17,285 nucleotides of DNA, taken from assembly GCA_047921075.1 (NCBI GenBank), contig JBLRWS010000051.1, positions 1 to 17,285 of the forward strand, read 5' to 3'. Shown piece after piece: positions 7,846-14,855 of this stretch. The stretch's first letter is position 1. Every line of letters starts with the position of its first letter. The position numbers and the translations under genes are program-made. The stretch is from JBLRWS01 sp047921075. Its GTDB lineage: Bacteria > Bacteroidota > Rhodothermia > Balneolales > Balneolaceae. The notes beneath the pieces are model-generated. The model made no database searches, was not told the origin of the DNA, and worked only from the letters and a program-made list of their open reading frames with translations.

Positions 7846-8095
7846 TGCGGCCCGTGCTACCCGTGCGGTATTGATTGGGTTGGTGCGGATCTATCAGGTG
7901 GTACTGTCGCCCTGGCTGGGATCGTCGTGCCGGTACACACCCACCTGTTCCACCTATATGATTGAAGCCATTGAAGAGTGGGGTGCACTGCGGGGCACCT
8001 GGCTTGGCATGAAACGAATTGGCCGCTGCCACCCATGGGGATCGTTCGGTGCCGACCCCGTACCCGAAAATAACCGGAAACCGACCAAGAAATGA
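7814..8095 (+). CDS. yidD: YidD, membrane protein insertion efficiency factor
   Basis: YidD is a small inner-face membrane-associated protein that aids insertion of proteins by YidC. The chosen start gives 93 residues. The family signature is complete: an amphipathic N-terminus, IYQVVLSPWLG, the CRYTPTCSTYMIEAI cysteine motif, and a C-terminal RCHPWGSFGADPVP. Two start codons are possible, 7805 and 7814. The second is chosen because an AAGG element (7801-7804) sits nine bases before it, whereas 7805 would abut that element. Either start overlaps the end of cysS. In many bacteria yidD lies near rpmH/rnpA/yidC; here it is in an unrelated run. Confidence 0.92.
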   Translation: MAQPLKWIKRNAARATRAVLIGLVRIYQVVLSPWLGSSCRYTPTCSTYMIEAIEEWGALRGTWLGMKRIGRCHPWGSFGADPVPENNRKPTKK

Positions 8096-8113
8096 CGATC
8101 TGAATCCATCCCA

Positions 8114-8551
8114 ATGAGTAAAAAAATGCACGAACGTACAGACAAAGAGTCTATTGAGACCGGCAACCGATTTGCCCCGCTCTTTAACGATGACGGATTG
8201 CTTCCCTGTATTGTATCGGATCATCAAACCGGCGAAGTGTTGATGTTTGCCTGGATGAACCGGGAAGCGTTAGAGCAGACCCTCGATACCGGCAAAGCGA
8301 CGTTCTTCAGCCGAAGCCGCCAAAAAATTTGGGTAAAGGGGGAATCATCCGGCCTGGAACAGCTTGTGAAAGAGATTCGAGTGGATTGCGACCAAGACGT
8401 GCTGCAGTTGATGGTAGAGGTGCAGGGCGAAGGAGTGTGCCATCAAGGTTTCCGATCGTGCTTTTACCGCTCGGTGGAGGATGCCAAAACCGGAACACTG
8501 GCCTACCGGATCGATGAACGATCATTTGACCCTGAAAACGTGTACCACTGA
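8114..8551 (+). CDS. hisI: Phosphoribosyl-AMP cyclohydrolase (stand-alone HisI)
   Basis: HisI opens the adenine ring of phosphoribosyl-AMP in the third step of histidine synthesis. The 145-residue protein has the metal sites typical of the family: the Asp cluster D91, D93 and D95 with zinc ligand C92 in VDCDQD, and C109 and C116 in GVCHQGFRSCFYR. The substrate-binding region MFAWMNREALEQTLDTGKATFFSRSR is also present. No HisE (pyrophosphohydrolase) domain is fused, unlike the bifunctional enzyme of many Gram-negatives. No other his gene is in the window. It follows yidD by 18 bases and precedes the carbonic-anhydrase-like gene by 3 bases, so these two are almost certainly co-translated. Confidence 0.95.
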   Translation: MSKKMHERTDKESIETGNRFAPLFNDDGLLPCIVSDHQTGEVLMFAWMNREALEQTLDTGKATFFSRSRQKIWVKGESSGLEQLVKEIRVDCDQDVLQLMVEVQGEGVCHQGFRSCFYRSVEDAKTGTLAYRIDERSFDPENVYH

Positions 8552-8554
8552 CCT

Positions 8555-9253
8555 ATGCCACTTACCAACGAAATAAAATCTCACTTTCCCAACGCCAAAG
8601 AGGGCCGCGAGCTCACCAAAGAGTGTGTGCAACAGCTTACAGACCATCACGGCTTTGATATGCATAAAAGCTTGGTCGCAACATCGGTCTGCAGCGATGA
8701 GGTGATTCGTTCGGCCACCAATTTTCGCGACTATATCGCCCATGCCGATGTATTTCAGATTGGCGGGCTTGCAGGTTTCCCATTTACGGGAATGACCGGC
8801 TTGAAAGCGTTTGCTTCTCATATTCCTGATGAGGGTGGGGCCATTATCATTTACGGCCCACATATCGGTTTTCGCGAAGAAGAAGGAATAGGCTATGTAC
8901 AACGGGCCGGCCAGCATAAAGCAACCAGCTGCTGTGGTGCACTGATTGGCGCCCTTGCGCACTGCCAAAGCGGAAGTACCGCCCTGCCCGATGCAGAATT
9001 GGATGCCCAGCAGCGCCACATTACCGAAAAGGTAGCCGGAGCACTGGAAACACACGATGCGGGAACCGATCCGCTTATTCACGTGACCAACGCGATCTAC
9101 AATGATATTCACCGGCATGTACGAACACTTTTCGAACGTACCGCCTCATCTTTCGAACATTACCGGGTGGCATTTGTAGGGGGTGTGATCATCAACACCG
9201 ATGCCGGCCAACCCGACTGGTTCGATCTTCGCCATTTTGATGTGGTTCAGTAA
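8555..9253 (+). CDS. LCIB/LCIC-type (beta-fold) carbonic anhydrase homologue
   Basis: This 232-residue protein matches the limiting-CO2-inducible LCIB/LCIC family first known from algal chloroplasts. Some members of that family are zinc carbonic anhydrases with a beta-CA-like active site. The diagnostic blocks appear in order: an ATSVCSDEV block with candidate zinc ligand C46 and catalytic D48, then GGLAGFPFTGMTG (70-82), HIPDEGGAIIIYGPHIG with candidate ligand H103, and KATSCCGALIGAL with candidate ligand C126 or C127. No signal peptide or membrane segment is seen, so it is probably cytoplasmic, hydrating CO2 to bicarbonate or the reverse. It follows hisI by 3 bases. The family call rests on recognised motifs; activity is inferred because several family members tested are inactive. 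A wholly different enzyme is unlikely. Confidence 0.85.
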   Translation: MPLTNEIKSHFPNAKEGRELTKECVQQLTDHHGFDMHKSLVATSVCSDEVIRSATNFRDYIAHADVFQIGGLAGFPFTGMTGLKAFASHIPDEGGAIIIYGPHIGFREEEGIGYVQRAGQHKATSCCGALIGALAHCQSGSTALPDAELDAQQRHITEKVAGALETHDAGTDPLIHVTNAIYNDIHRHVRTLFERTASSFEHYRVAFVGGVIINTDAGQPDWFDLRHFDVVQ

Positions 9254-9298
9254 CGTCTGAGACACCATCACCAACATTCACATTTTACCGGTTTAACC

Positions 9299-10396
9299 AT
9301 GAGTAACGATTCATCCCGAAATCCCAAAAATAAACGCCGAACGTCCGGCAAAACACCCAGCGATCGCTCCATCGGCGAAGATAAAGAGGAGCGCACACCT
9401 CGTGAACCCGGCAAAAGCAGAGGAAAAGGCAAACGCCCCGATACATCGCCGGCAGGACGCCTGGAACGGTGGCGCAAAAAAACCATAAACGACGACAAGC
9501 CACAGCGGGGACGTGACACTGAAAAACCCGTTTCAAAACGGCCGTCGTCTGCCTCAACAGGGAAGAAAAAGCGTCCGGCGCCACAGGGGAAAAATCGTGC
9601 TACGCACTCTGTAAAACAGCCGCGAACGGCGTCGCAACAGCAAACATTGGGCCATGAGATTCGAATCAACAAATACATTGCTCATGCGGGATTTTGCTCC
9701 CGGCGCGATGCGGACGAGTACGTAGAAGCCGGAAAAGTAACGGTAAATGGAAAGCCGGTTCGAGAACCGGGCACAAAAGTAAAGCCGACCGATCAGGTTG
9801 TGGTAGATGGACAAACGCTGCAGCTGGAGCCGTTTGTGTATATTTTGTTGAACAAAAAATCGGGGGTTATTACCACGACCGACGACGAGCGCGACCGCGA
9901 CACGGTGATGCACACGATCGAAGCAGCCACCGGTTACCGGGTATATCCTGTAGGCCGGCTCGATCGGGCAACCAGCGGCCTGCTGCTGCTCACCAACGAT
10001 GGCGATTTGGCGCACCGGCTCATGCACCCAAGTTTCAAGGTGATCAAAACCTATCAGGTAACACCAAACCGTACACTGACCGACGAAGAGCTGCAAGCCT
10101 TGCGGGTAGGGGTGGAGCTGGAAGATGGCCTGGCGGTACCCAAACGGGTAGACCGCGATGCGTTGAACGCCGGGAAAATTTTTATTACTGTGTTTGAAGG
10201 GCGAAACCGGCTCATCCGCCGCATGGTGGAACACATTGGCGCACACGTAGAGAAGCTGAAGCGCGTGTACTACGCCGGGCTTAACGACAAGGAGCTGCGG
10301 AAAGGGCGATGGCGATACCTGCGCCAGGATGAAGTGAACAACCTGCGCAAGCTCGTAAAATTGAACACACTGGATTTTAACAAACAGGACGCATGA
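9299..10396 (+). CDS. S4-domain rRNA pseudouridine synthase (RsuA/RluB-like) with long basic N-terminal tail
   Basis: This enzyme isomerises a uridine of ribosomal RNA to pseudouridine. The 365-residue protein has an unstructured, Lys/Arg/Ser/Pro-rich tail (1-118), an S4 RNA-binding domain (about 119-165, IRINKYIAHAGFCSRRDADE), then the RsuA/RluB catalytic domain. The catalytic Asp is D222 in GRLDRATSGLLLLTNDG. Other family blocks include HPSFKVIKTYQV and GRNRLIRRMVE. The ATG at 9299 is the only sensible start giving the S4 domain; the tail is translated in the same frame without a break. Which uridine is modified (RluB-, RluE- or RsuA-like) cannot be fixed; S4 plus this layout favours RluB. 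Its stop overlaps the next gene's start as ATGA (10393-10396). Confidence 0.92.
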   Translation: MSNDSSRNPKNKRRTSGKTPSDRSIGEDKEERTPREPGKSRGKGKRPDTSPAGRLERWRKKTINDDKPQRGRDTEKPVSKRPSSASTGKKKRPAPQGKNRATHSVKQPRTASQQQTLGHEIRINKYIAHAGFCSRRDADEYVEAGKVTVNGKPVREPGTKVKPTDQVVVDGQTLQLEPFVYILLNKKSGVITTTDDERDRDTVMHTIEAATGYRVYPVGRLDRATSGLLLLTNDGDLAHRLMHPSFKVIKTYQVTPNRTLTDEELQALRVGVELEDGLAVPKRVDRDALNAGKIFITVFEGRNRLIRRMVEHIGAHVEKLKRVYYAGLNDKELRKGRWRYLRQDEVNNLRKLVKLNTLDFNKQDA

Positions 10397-11268
10397 GTTT
10401 TACAAGTATCTCCAAGACCAAAGGATCGATTCCCTCCGCCGAGGGGCTGCCAATCTATTACGATTTATACACACCCTCGGCCACACCGGGGTCGGTATTT
10501 GAGGTGATCCTTTTTGTGCACGGATTCAAGGGGTTTAAAGACTGGGGTGCCTTTCCCGATGCGTGCGAGGAGCTGGCCCGAAATGGGTTTGCGGTACTGG
10601 CGTTTAATCAGTCGCGCAACGGCGTAGGCGAAAATATGTTCGACTTTGATGAGTTGGATCTGTTTGCCGATCAGACGCTTTCGTCGGATCTGGATGATAT
10701 AGGCCTGGTTATTGAAGCCCTAAAGAATAAAGAGATCACCAACAGCCGTGCGGTTCTGGATACCGATAAAATGGGCATTATTGGCCATTCGAGGGGTGGG
10801 CATACGGCGGTAGCGGCGGCTGCGGAGTACCCCGAAATTCACTGTTTGGTTACCTGGTCGGCCGTAAAGAACTACAACGAGCGATGGAGCCGTGAGATGA
10901 TCAGCGATTGGGAATCGCGTGGATACACCGAGATTCAGAACGCCCGAACCGGCCAGACGATGCGCATCAACAAACGTGTGTACGACGATGCAGTGGCGAA
11001 TGCCGAGCGGCTGATGGCCTCCAACCGGGTGAAGGAGCTGCATATTCCATGCCTGTTTATTGCCGGAAAAAATGACGAAGCCGTTCCGTTCAAAGAGAGC
11101 GAAGAGCTGCACCGTTTGTGCCCTTCTGAAGAGAAAGAGCTGCGTATTATAGATGATACGGGACACACGTTCGATGTTGGCCATCCGTTTGAGGAGGATG
11201 ATTTTCCCACACCCTTCGCGGAGGTACTCGATTTTACCGAAACGTGGTTTCTGGAGTATTTGAGGTAG
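10393..11268 (+). CDS. Alpha/beta hydrolase (dienelactone hydrolase-like)
   Basis: This 291-residue cytoplasmic serine hydrolase has no visible signal peptide. The oxyanion region is FVHGFKGFKDWGAF. The nucleophile elbow is GHSRGG with Ser133. The acid residue is probably D228 (AGKNDEAVPF), and the base is H258 (DDTGHTFDVGHPF). Between strands there is a lid-like segment around residues 155-205 (NERWSREMISDWESRGY and onward). The order Ser-Asp-His and the motif surroundings fit the dienelactone hydrolase/S9-like esterase group; the substrate is unknown. The start overlaps the pseudouridine synthase stop by four bases (ATGA), making it the last gene of the run begun by folE. It faces the convergent CheB-like gene. 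Confidence 0.9.
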   Translation: MSFTSISKTKGSIPSAEGLPIYYDLYTPSATPGSVFEVILFVHGFKGFKDWGAFPDACEELARNGFAVLAFNQSRNGVGENMFDFDELDLFADQTLSSDLDDIGLVIEALKNKEITNSRAVLDTDKMGIIGHSRGGHTAVAAAAEYPEIHCLVTWSAVKNYNERWSREMISDWESRGYTEIQNARTGQTMRINKRVYDDAVANAERLMASNRVKELHIPCLFIAGKNDEAVPFKESEELHRLCPSEEKELRIIDDTGHTFDVGHPFEEDDFPTPFAEVLDFTETWFLEYLR

Positions 11269-11303
11269 GAGGTAGAGAAAATTGCCGCCCGGTGTCTTGT
11301 TGA

Positions 11304-11338
11304 TCACTGTTTGGGCTACTCTAATTCAAAGACAGTGA
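11304..11338. terminator. Imperfect hairpin between convergent genes
   Basis: TCACTGTTTG (11304-11313) can pair with CAAAGACAGTGA (11327-11338) with a small bulge, enclosing a 13-base loop. It lies in the 72-base gap between the converging hydrolase (+) and CheB-like gene (-). There is no strong T-run on either strand, so it is at best a weak or Rho-assisted terminator. Confidence 0.3.
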
Positions 11339-11340
11339 AA

Positions 11341-12417
11341 TCACCGAATCCTGTTGCCAATCTCGTGAGCAAGCCGTTCTACAGGATATGATCCTTCGTT
11401 AATTCCGTGAACGTGCAAGTTCCAGTTAAAATCTGATAGAAGTGAACTCTGCTTATTCTGAACAATGATCTGTCCGCCGGTAATATCCACCACTTTTGCT
11501 CCCTCGGTTCCATCGCCTCCGCCGCCTGACAGAAAAACGGTTAAGCTGTTTGGGCCAAATTGCCTGGCAACCGAGTCGAGCAACATATCAATAGATGGCC
11601 TGAACCCGGCAATATCAGATTGCTGATTCAGTGTGATTGAATTGATACCGTCTTTTTTTTGAATCTGGAGATGGAAGTTACCCGGGGCAAGATACGCAAC
11701 CCCATTATGCAACAGGTCTCCTTCGTTCGCCTCCTTTACCTCAAGTTGTGTGTAGCCGTTTAAATCGCCGGCAAGCACGTCACTGAAAACCTCTTCAATA
11801 TGCTGAAGAACGATAATGGGTACCGGAAGGTTTTTTGGCAGTTTTGATAATAAAATGTAGAGCGGAGCGATTCCTCCAAGACATCCAACAATGACCAGCA
11901 AACCCATCTGGCTCATGGTGGTAGTGAAAAAATCAGCCGGTATAGGATCTGAAGAGTTGAGTTTGTTATCCAGATAATCGCGGGTTAATAATACAGTACG
12001 GTTTAGCCTTGGGGTGGCTTTAATCACCGGAATCACCCGTTTTTGAAAAAAATCGAGTGTGCGTACCCTGTCAGAAAAGGCGGTTGTTTTTGGGAAATAT
12101 TCCACGGCTCCGTGTTTTACTGCATCAATTGCGGCAAAGGCCCCCAATTTATTATGTGGCACGAAAACTATGACAGGCAAATAGGTGAGCCGAGTTCTGA
12201 TCCGGTAAAATAATTTCATCTCTTCAGAATCAGGATGGTCGATTCCAAGCAACAGCAAGTCCGGTTTATGATCGGCAATCGCTTGTTCAACCTTTTCAAT
12301 ATCGGCGGTATCTGTAGTGTTTGCCAGGTCTACATCATCAGTTTGATTTATTGCGGTCTCAAGCTGTTTGCGAACATACACATCGGACTCAGCAATAAAT
12401 GTTTTTATCGTCTTCAT
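11341..12417 (-). CDS. Degenerate response-regulator receiver fused to CheB-type methylesterase domain
   Basis: The 358-residue protein has the domain order of CheB: receiver (about 1-120), linker, methylesterase (about 171-358). CheB removes methyl groups from chemoreceptor glutamates when its receiver is phosphorylated. Both active sites are altered. In the receiver the acidic pair reads E10-S11 and the phospho-acceptor Asp is Gly58 (LLLLGID), while Lys110 is kept; phosphorylation should not occur. In the esterase the usual G-x-S-T-G-G reads GCLGG, putting Cys179 where Ser belongs. The other triad residues are present: H206 (VLQHIEE) and D302 (GGGGDGTEG). Other family blocks (APGNFHL, RPSIDMLLDSVA) are intact, so the fold is kept. 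It lies 36 bases downstream of citrate synthase on the same strand, with no chemotaxis genes nearby. It may be a phosphorylation-independent esterase or a binding protein. Confidence 0.88.
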   Translation of the reverse strand: MKTIKTFIAESDVYVRKQLETAINQTDDVDLANTTDTADIEKVEQAIADHKPDLLLLGIDHPDSEEMKLFYRIRTRLTYLPVIVFVPHNKLGAFAAIDAVKHGAVEYFPKTTAFSDRVRTLDFFQKRVIPVIKATPRLNRTVLLTRDYLDNKLNSSDPIPADFFTTTMSQMGLLVIVGCLGGIAPLYILLSKLPKNLPVPIIVLQHIEEVFSDVLAGDLNGYTQLEVKEANEGDLLHNGVAYLAPGNFHLQIQKKDGINSITLNQQSDIAGFRPSIDMLLDSVARQFGPNSLTVFLSGGGGDGTEGAKVVDITGGQIIVQNKQSSLLSDFNWNLHVHGINEGSYPVERLAHEIGNRIR

Positions 12418-12453
12418 TGTATACGGCTTTCGTTGTATTTATGAGTACCGAAA

Positions 12454-13746
12454 TTAGCTTCTATCCTCCATTTCGATAAACTCGCGTTTATTTTTACCGG
12501 TGTATATCTGTCGTGGCCGTGTAATAGGCTGTTGCTCTTCCGTCATCTCTTTCCAGTTAGCTATCCAGCCGGGCATTCTTCCCAGTGCAAACATTACCGT
12601 AAACATTTCGGTTGGAATCCCCATTGCCCGATAGAGCAAGCCTGAGTAGTAGTCCACATTGGGATATAGTTTTTTCTCGATAAAATACTCATCGTTTAAT
12701 GCGGCATCTTCAAGCTGTTTGGCGATATCCAGCAGGGGGTCATCCAGGTTCAGATCCCCGAGAACGTCATCGGCAGCTTTTTTAATGATGGTTGCACGCG
12801 GATCAAAGTTCTTGTAAACCCTGTGGCCGAATCCCATCAGCCGCTGGCCCGACTCCTTATCTTTAAACCTTGAGATCCACTTGTCTATATTTTGTTTGCT
12901 CGCACCGCCATCATCATATATTTTCTGAAGCATCTCAATGACAGCCTGGTTTGCGCCACCGTGTAAAGGTCCCCATAGTGCCATCACACCCGCGGATGCG
13001 GCAGCATATAAATTTGCCTGGGATGAGCCTACCACCCGGACTGTGGATGTTGAACAGTTTTGTTCATGATCGGCATGTAGAATAAGTAGTTTATTCAGTG
13101 CGGAAACGATCTTGTCATTCAACTGATACTCCTCCGTGGGCATCGCAAACATCATATAGAGAAGGTTCGCACTGTAATCGAATCTGTTTTGAGGATACAT
13201 TACAGGATGGCCGATACTGTTCTTATACGACCATGCCGCGATAGTGGCGCTTTTTGCAAGGAGCCGGTGGATGGTACGATCGGTATCTTTTTGCGACTGT
13301 TCAGGGTTTAGTACATCCGGGTAGAACGATGACAAAGCACCGATCATTGATGCAAGTACGCCCATTGGGTGGGAATGCTGAGGATATCCTTCAAAAAACT
13401 TTTTCATATCCTCGTGAATCAGCGTATGGGTGGTTACCGAATGCTCAAACGTCTGATACTGGTGCTGGGTTGGCAGTTCACCGTAGATTAGCAGGTAGGC
13501 TACCTCCAGAAAAGATGCTCGTTCTGCAAGTTGTTCAATAGGGTAGCCCCGGTAGCGAAGCACACCTTCTTCTCCATTTAAAAAAGTGATTTCACTTTTG
13601 GTTACGGCCGTATTTTTTAATCCGTAATCGAGGGTTACATAACCGGTTTCACTTCGCAACGAACGGATATCTACAGCTTTTTCACCCTCCGTTCCTGTTA
13701 TCTCTTCCAGTTTCATCGAAGTCGATTTGAACTCTAAATCAGCCAT
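12454..13746 (-). CDS. gltA: Citrate synthase
   Basis: This enzyme condenses acetyl-CoA with oxaloacetate to form citrate, the entry step of the TCA cycle. At 430 residues it matches the Gram-negative type (E. coli GltA about 427), including its N-terminal beta-rich domain. Catalytic residues are visible: H262 in GPLHGGANQAV, H308 in GFGHRVYKNFDPRA and D365 in NVDYYSG. The LHADHEQNCSTSTVR block is also present. A GGAG element lies six bases before the ATG, one of the few clear ribosome sites in the window. It is transcribed divergently from nuoA across a 121-base gap and is followed by the CheB-like gene. Whether it is NADH-regulated like the E. coli enzyme cannot be judged from the sequence. 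Confidence 0.97.
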   Translation of the reverse strand: MADLEFKSTSMKLEEITGTEGEKAVDIRSLRSETGYVTLDYGLKNTAVTKSEITFLNGEEGVLRYRGYPIEQLAERASFLEVAYLLIYGELPTQHQYQTFEHSVTTHTLIHEDMKKFFEGYPQHSHPMGVLASMIGALSSFYPDVLNPEQSQKDTDRTIHRLLAKSATIAAWSYKNSIGHPVMYPQNRFDYSANLLYMMFAMPTEEYQLNDKIVSALNKLLILHADHEQNCSTSTVRVVGSSQANLYAAASAGVMALWGPLHGGANQAVIEMLQKIYDDGGASKQNIDKWISRFKDKESGQRLMGFGHRVYKNFDPRATIIKKAADDVLGDLNLDDPLLDIAKQLEDAALNDEYFIEKKLYPNVDYYSGLLYRAMGIPTEMFTVMFALGRMPGWIANWKEMTEEQQPITRPRQIYTGKNKREFIEMEDRS

Positions 13747-13867
13747 TATAGCTCCATTTTATAGTGTTGGATGATTTTTGTGAAGGTTTTAAAATGAACT
13801 TACAAATATTTTGGATAAATAGGTATAAATATCATAATTTAGGTCTGAACCAACTAAATCCAACCCT
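13747..13867. promoter_or_regulatory. Divergent gltA / nuoA promoter region
   Basis: This 121-base A/T-rich gap separates citrate synthase (-) from the complex I operon (+). Toward nuoA a sigma-70-like pair can be proposed: TTGGAT (13811-13816) and CATAAT (13833-13838), 16 bases apart. On the other strand an AATATTTG element resembles, with one mismatch, the TAnnTTTG -7 box of Bacteroidota. Neither assignment is strong. The arrangement would allow joint control of TCA entry and respiration. Confidence 0.4.
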
Positions 13868-14323
13868 ATGCTTACCGACTTTGGCTACGTACTTTTGTTT
13901 TTCATGACAGGAGCGATCTTCGTTGGAGTTGCACTGTTCGTCTCGAAATTAATTCGTCCCGACCGCCCAAATGCAGTGAAGCTGATGACCTATGAATGCG
14001 GCGAGATACCCTTCGGTGATGCGAGGGTTCAATTTAATAACCGCTTTTACATTATCGGGCTGCTGTTCCTCATTTTTGAAGTGGAGATCTTGTTGCTTTT
14101 TCCCTGGGCGGTAGTGTTTAAAGAAATTGGCTGGTTTGCCTTTGCGGCCATGTTTGTTTTCGTTTTCCTGATTTTTATCGGGTTCATCTATGAACTGGGC
14201 AAAGGGCAATTACAGTGGGATATACCCAAGCCCCGGATACCCGCCTATGTGGATGGGGTAGGAGTTGTAGAACAACCTGACGATTCGGAAGGGGACAAGC
14301 TGGACATTTTAACAGAAGTATAA
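13868..14323 (+). CDS. nuoA: NADH-quinone oxidoreductase subunit A
   Basis: NuoA is a membrane subunit of respiratory complex I, at the junction of the peripheral and membrane arms. The protein is 151 residues with three hydrophobic helices: near residues 5-27, 60-82 and 89-111. The conserved loop YECGEIPFGDARVQFNNRFY lies between helices 1 and 2, and the second helix has the characteristic acidic FEVEILLLFPWA. The C-terminus is about 25 residues longer than in compact homologues and acidic. It is the first gene of the nuo operon, 10 bases upstream of nuoB. Confidence 0.96.
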   Translation: MLTDFGYVLLFFMTGAIFVGVALFVSKLIRPDRPNAVKLMTYECGEIPFGDARVQFNNRFYIIGLLFLIFEVEILLLFPWAVVFKEIGWFAFAAMFVFVFLIFIGFIYELGKGQLQWDIPKPRIPAYVDGVGVVEQPDDSEGDKLDILTEV

Positions 14324-14333
14324 AGAGTAGCGT

Positions 14334-14855
14334 ATGGGAATGCTCGACAAAAAATACCACGACAGCAACATCATTATCGTTGGGCTTGAAAGTGCCCTGA
14401 ATTGGGCCCGGAAAAATTCGCTCTGGTACGAGCAGTTTGGTCTTGCCTGTTGTGCGATCGAAATGATGGCCACCGCGGCATCGAGATATGATTTTGACCG
14501 GTTCGGGATCATTCCCCGCTCGTCTCCCCGTCAGGCCGATGTAATGATTGTTGCGGGAACCGTAACCATGAAAATGGCTTCCCGAATATTGAGGCTCTAC
14601 GAGCAGATGTCTGAACCGCGATATGTAATCAGCATGGGTTCGTGTTCCAATTGCGGCGGCCCCTACTGGGAGCACGGATATCATGTATTAAAAGGGGTGG
14701 ATAAAGTTATTCCGGTTGATGTGTACGTGCCCGGCTGCCCCCCCCGGCCCGAAGCCCTGCTGGAAGGATTCATGAAGCTTCAGGAAAAAATTACCGGTGA
14801 AACCATCATCGGGAAACCTGATGAGCAGAACGCTAACAAAGAGGCAGATTCATGA
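14334..14855 (+). CDS. nuoB: NADH-quinone oxidoreductase subunit B
   Basis: NuoB carries iron-sulfur cluster N2, the last cluster before quinone, in the peripheral arm of complex I. The 173-residue protein has all four ligands: adjacent C39 and C40 (GLACCAIEM), C104 (GSCSNCGG) and C135 (VPGCPPRPEAL). The family signature MATAASRYDFDRFG is complete. It lacks a long N-terminal extension. The C-terminal tail is hydrophilic. Its stop overlaps the nuoC start as ATGA (14852-14855), a sign of translational coupling. Confidence 0.97.
   Translation: MGMLDKKYHDSNIIIVGLESALNWARKNSLWYEQFGLACCAIEMMATAASRYDFDRFGIIPRSSPRQADVMIVAGTVTMKMASRILRLYEQMSEPRYVISMGSCSNCGGPYWEHGYHVLKGVDKVIPVDVYVPGCPPRPEALLEGFMKLQEKITGETIIGKPDEQNANKEADS

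Noticed and set aside
8522..9118. Open frame of 198 codons on the minus strand under the LCIB-like gene
   Set aside because: It is fully antisense to a clearly conserved protein and resembles no known family; a shadow frame.
9554..10246. Open frame of 230 codons on the minus strand under the pseudouridine synthase
   Set aside because: It is antisense to the conserved S4 and catalytic domains, and its translation shows no family motifs.
10720..11307. Open frame of 195 codons on the minus strand under the alpha/beta hydrolase
   Set aside because: It covers the nucleophile, acid and base motifs of the real gene in antisense; no recognisable protein.
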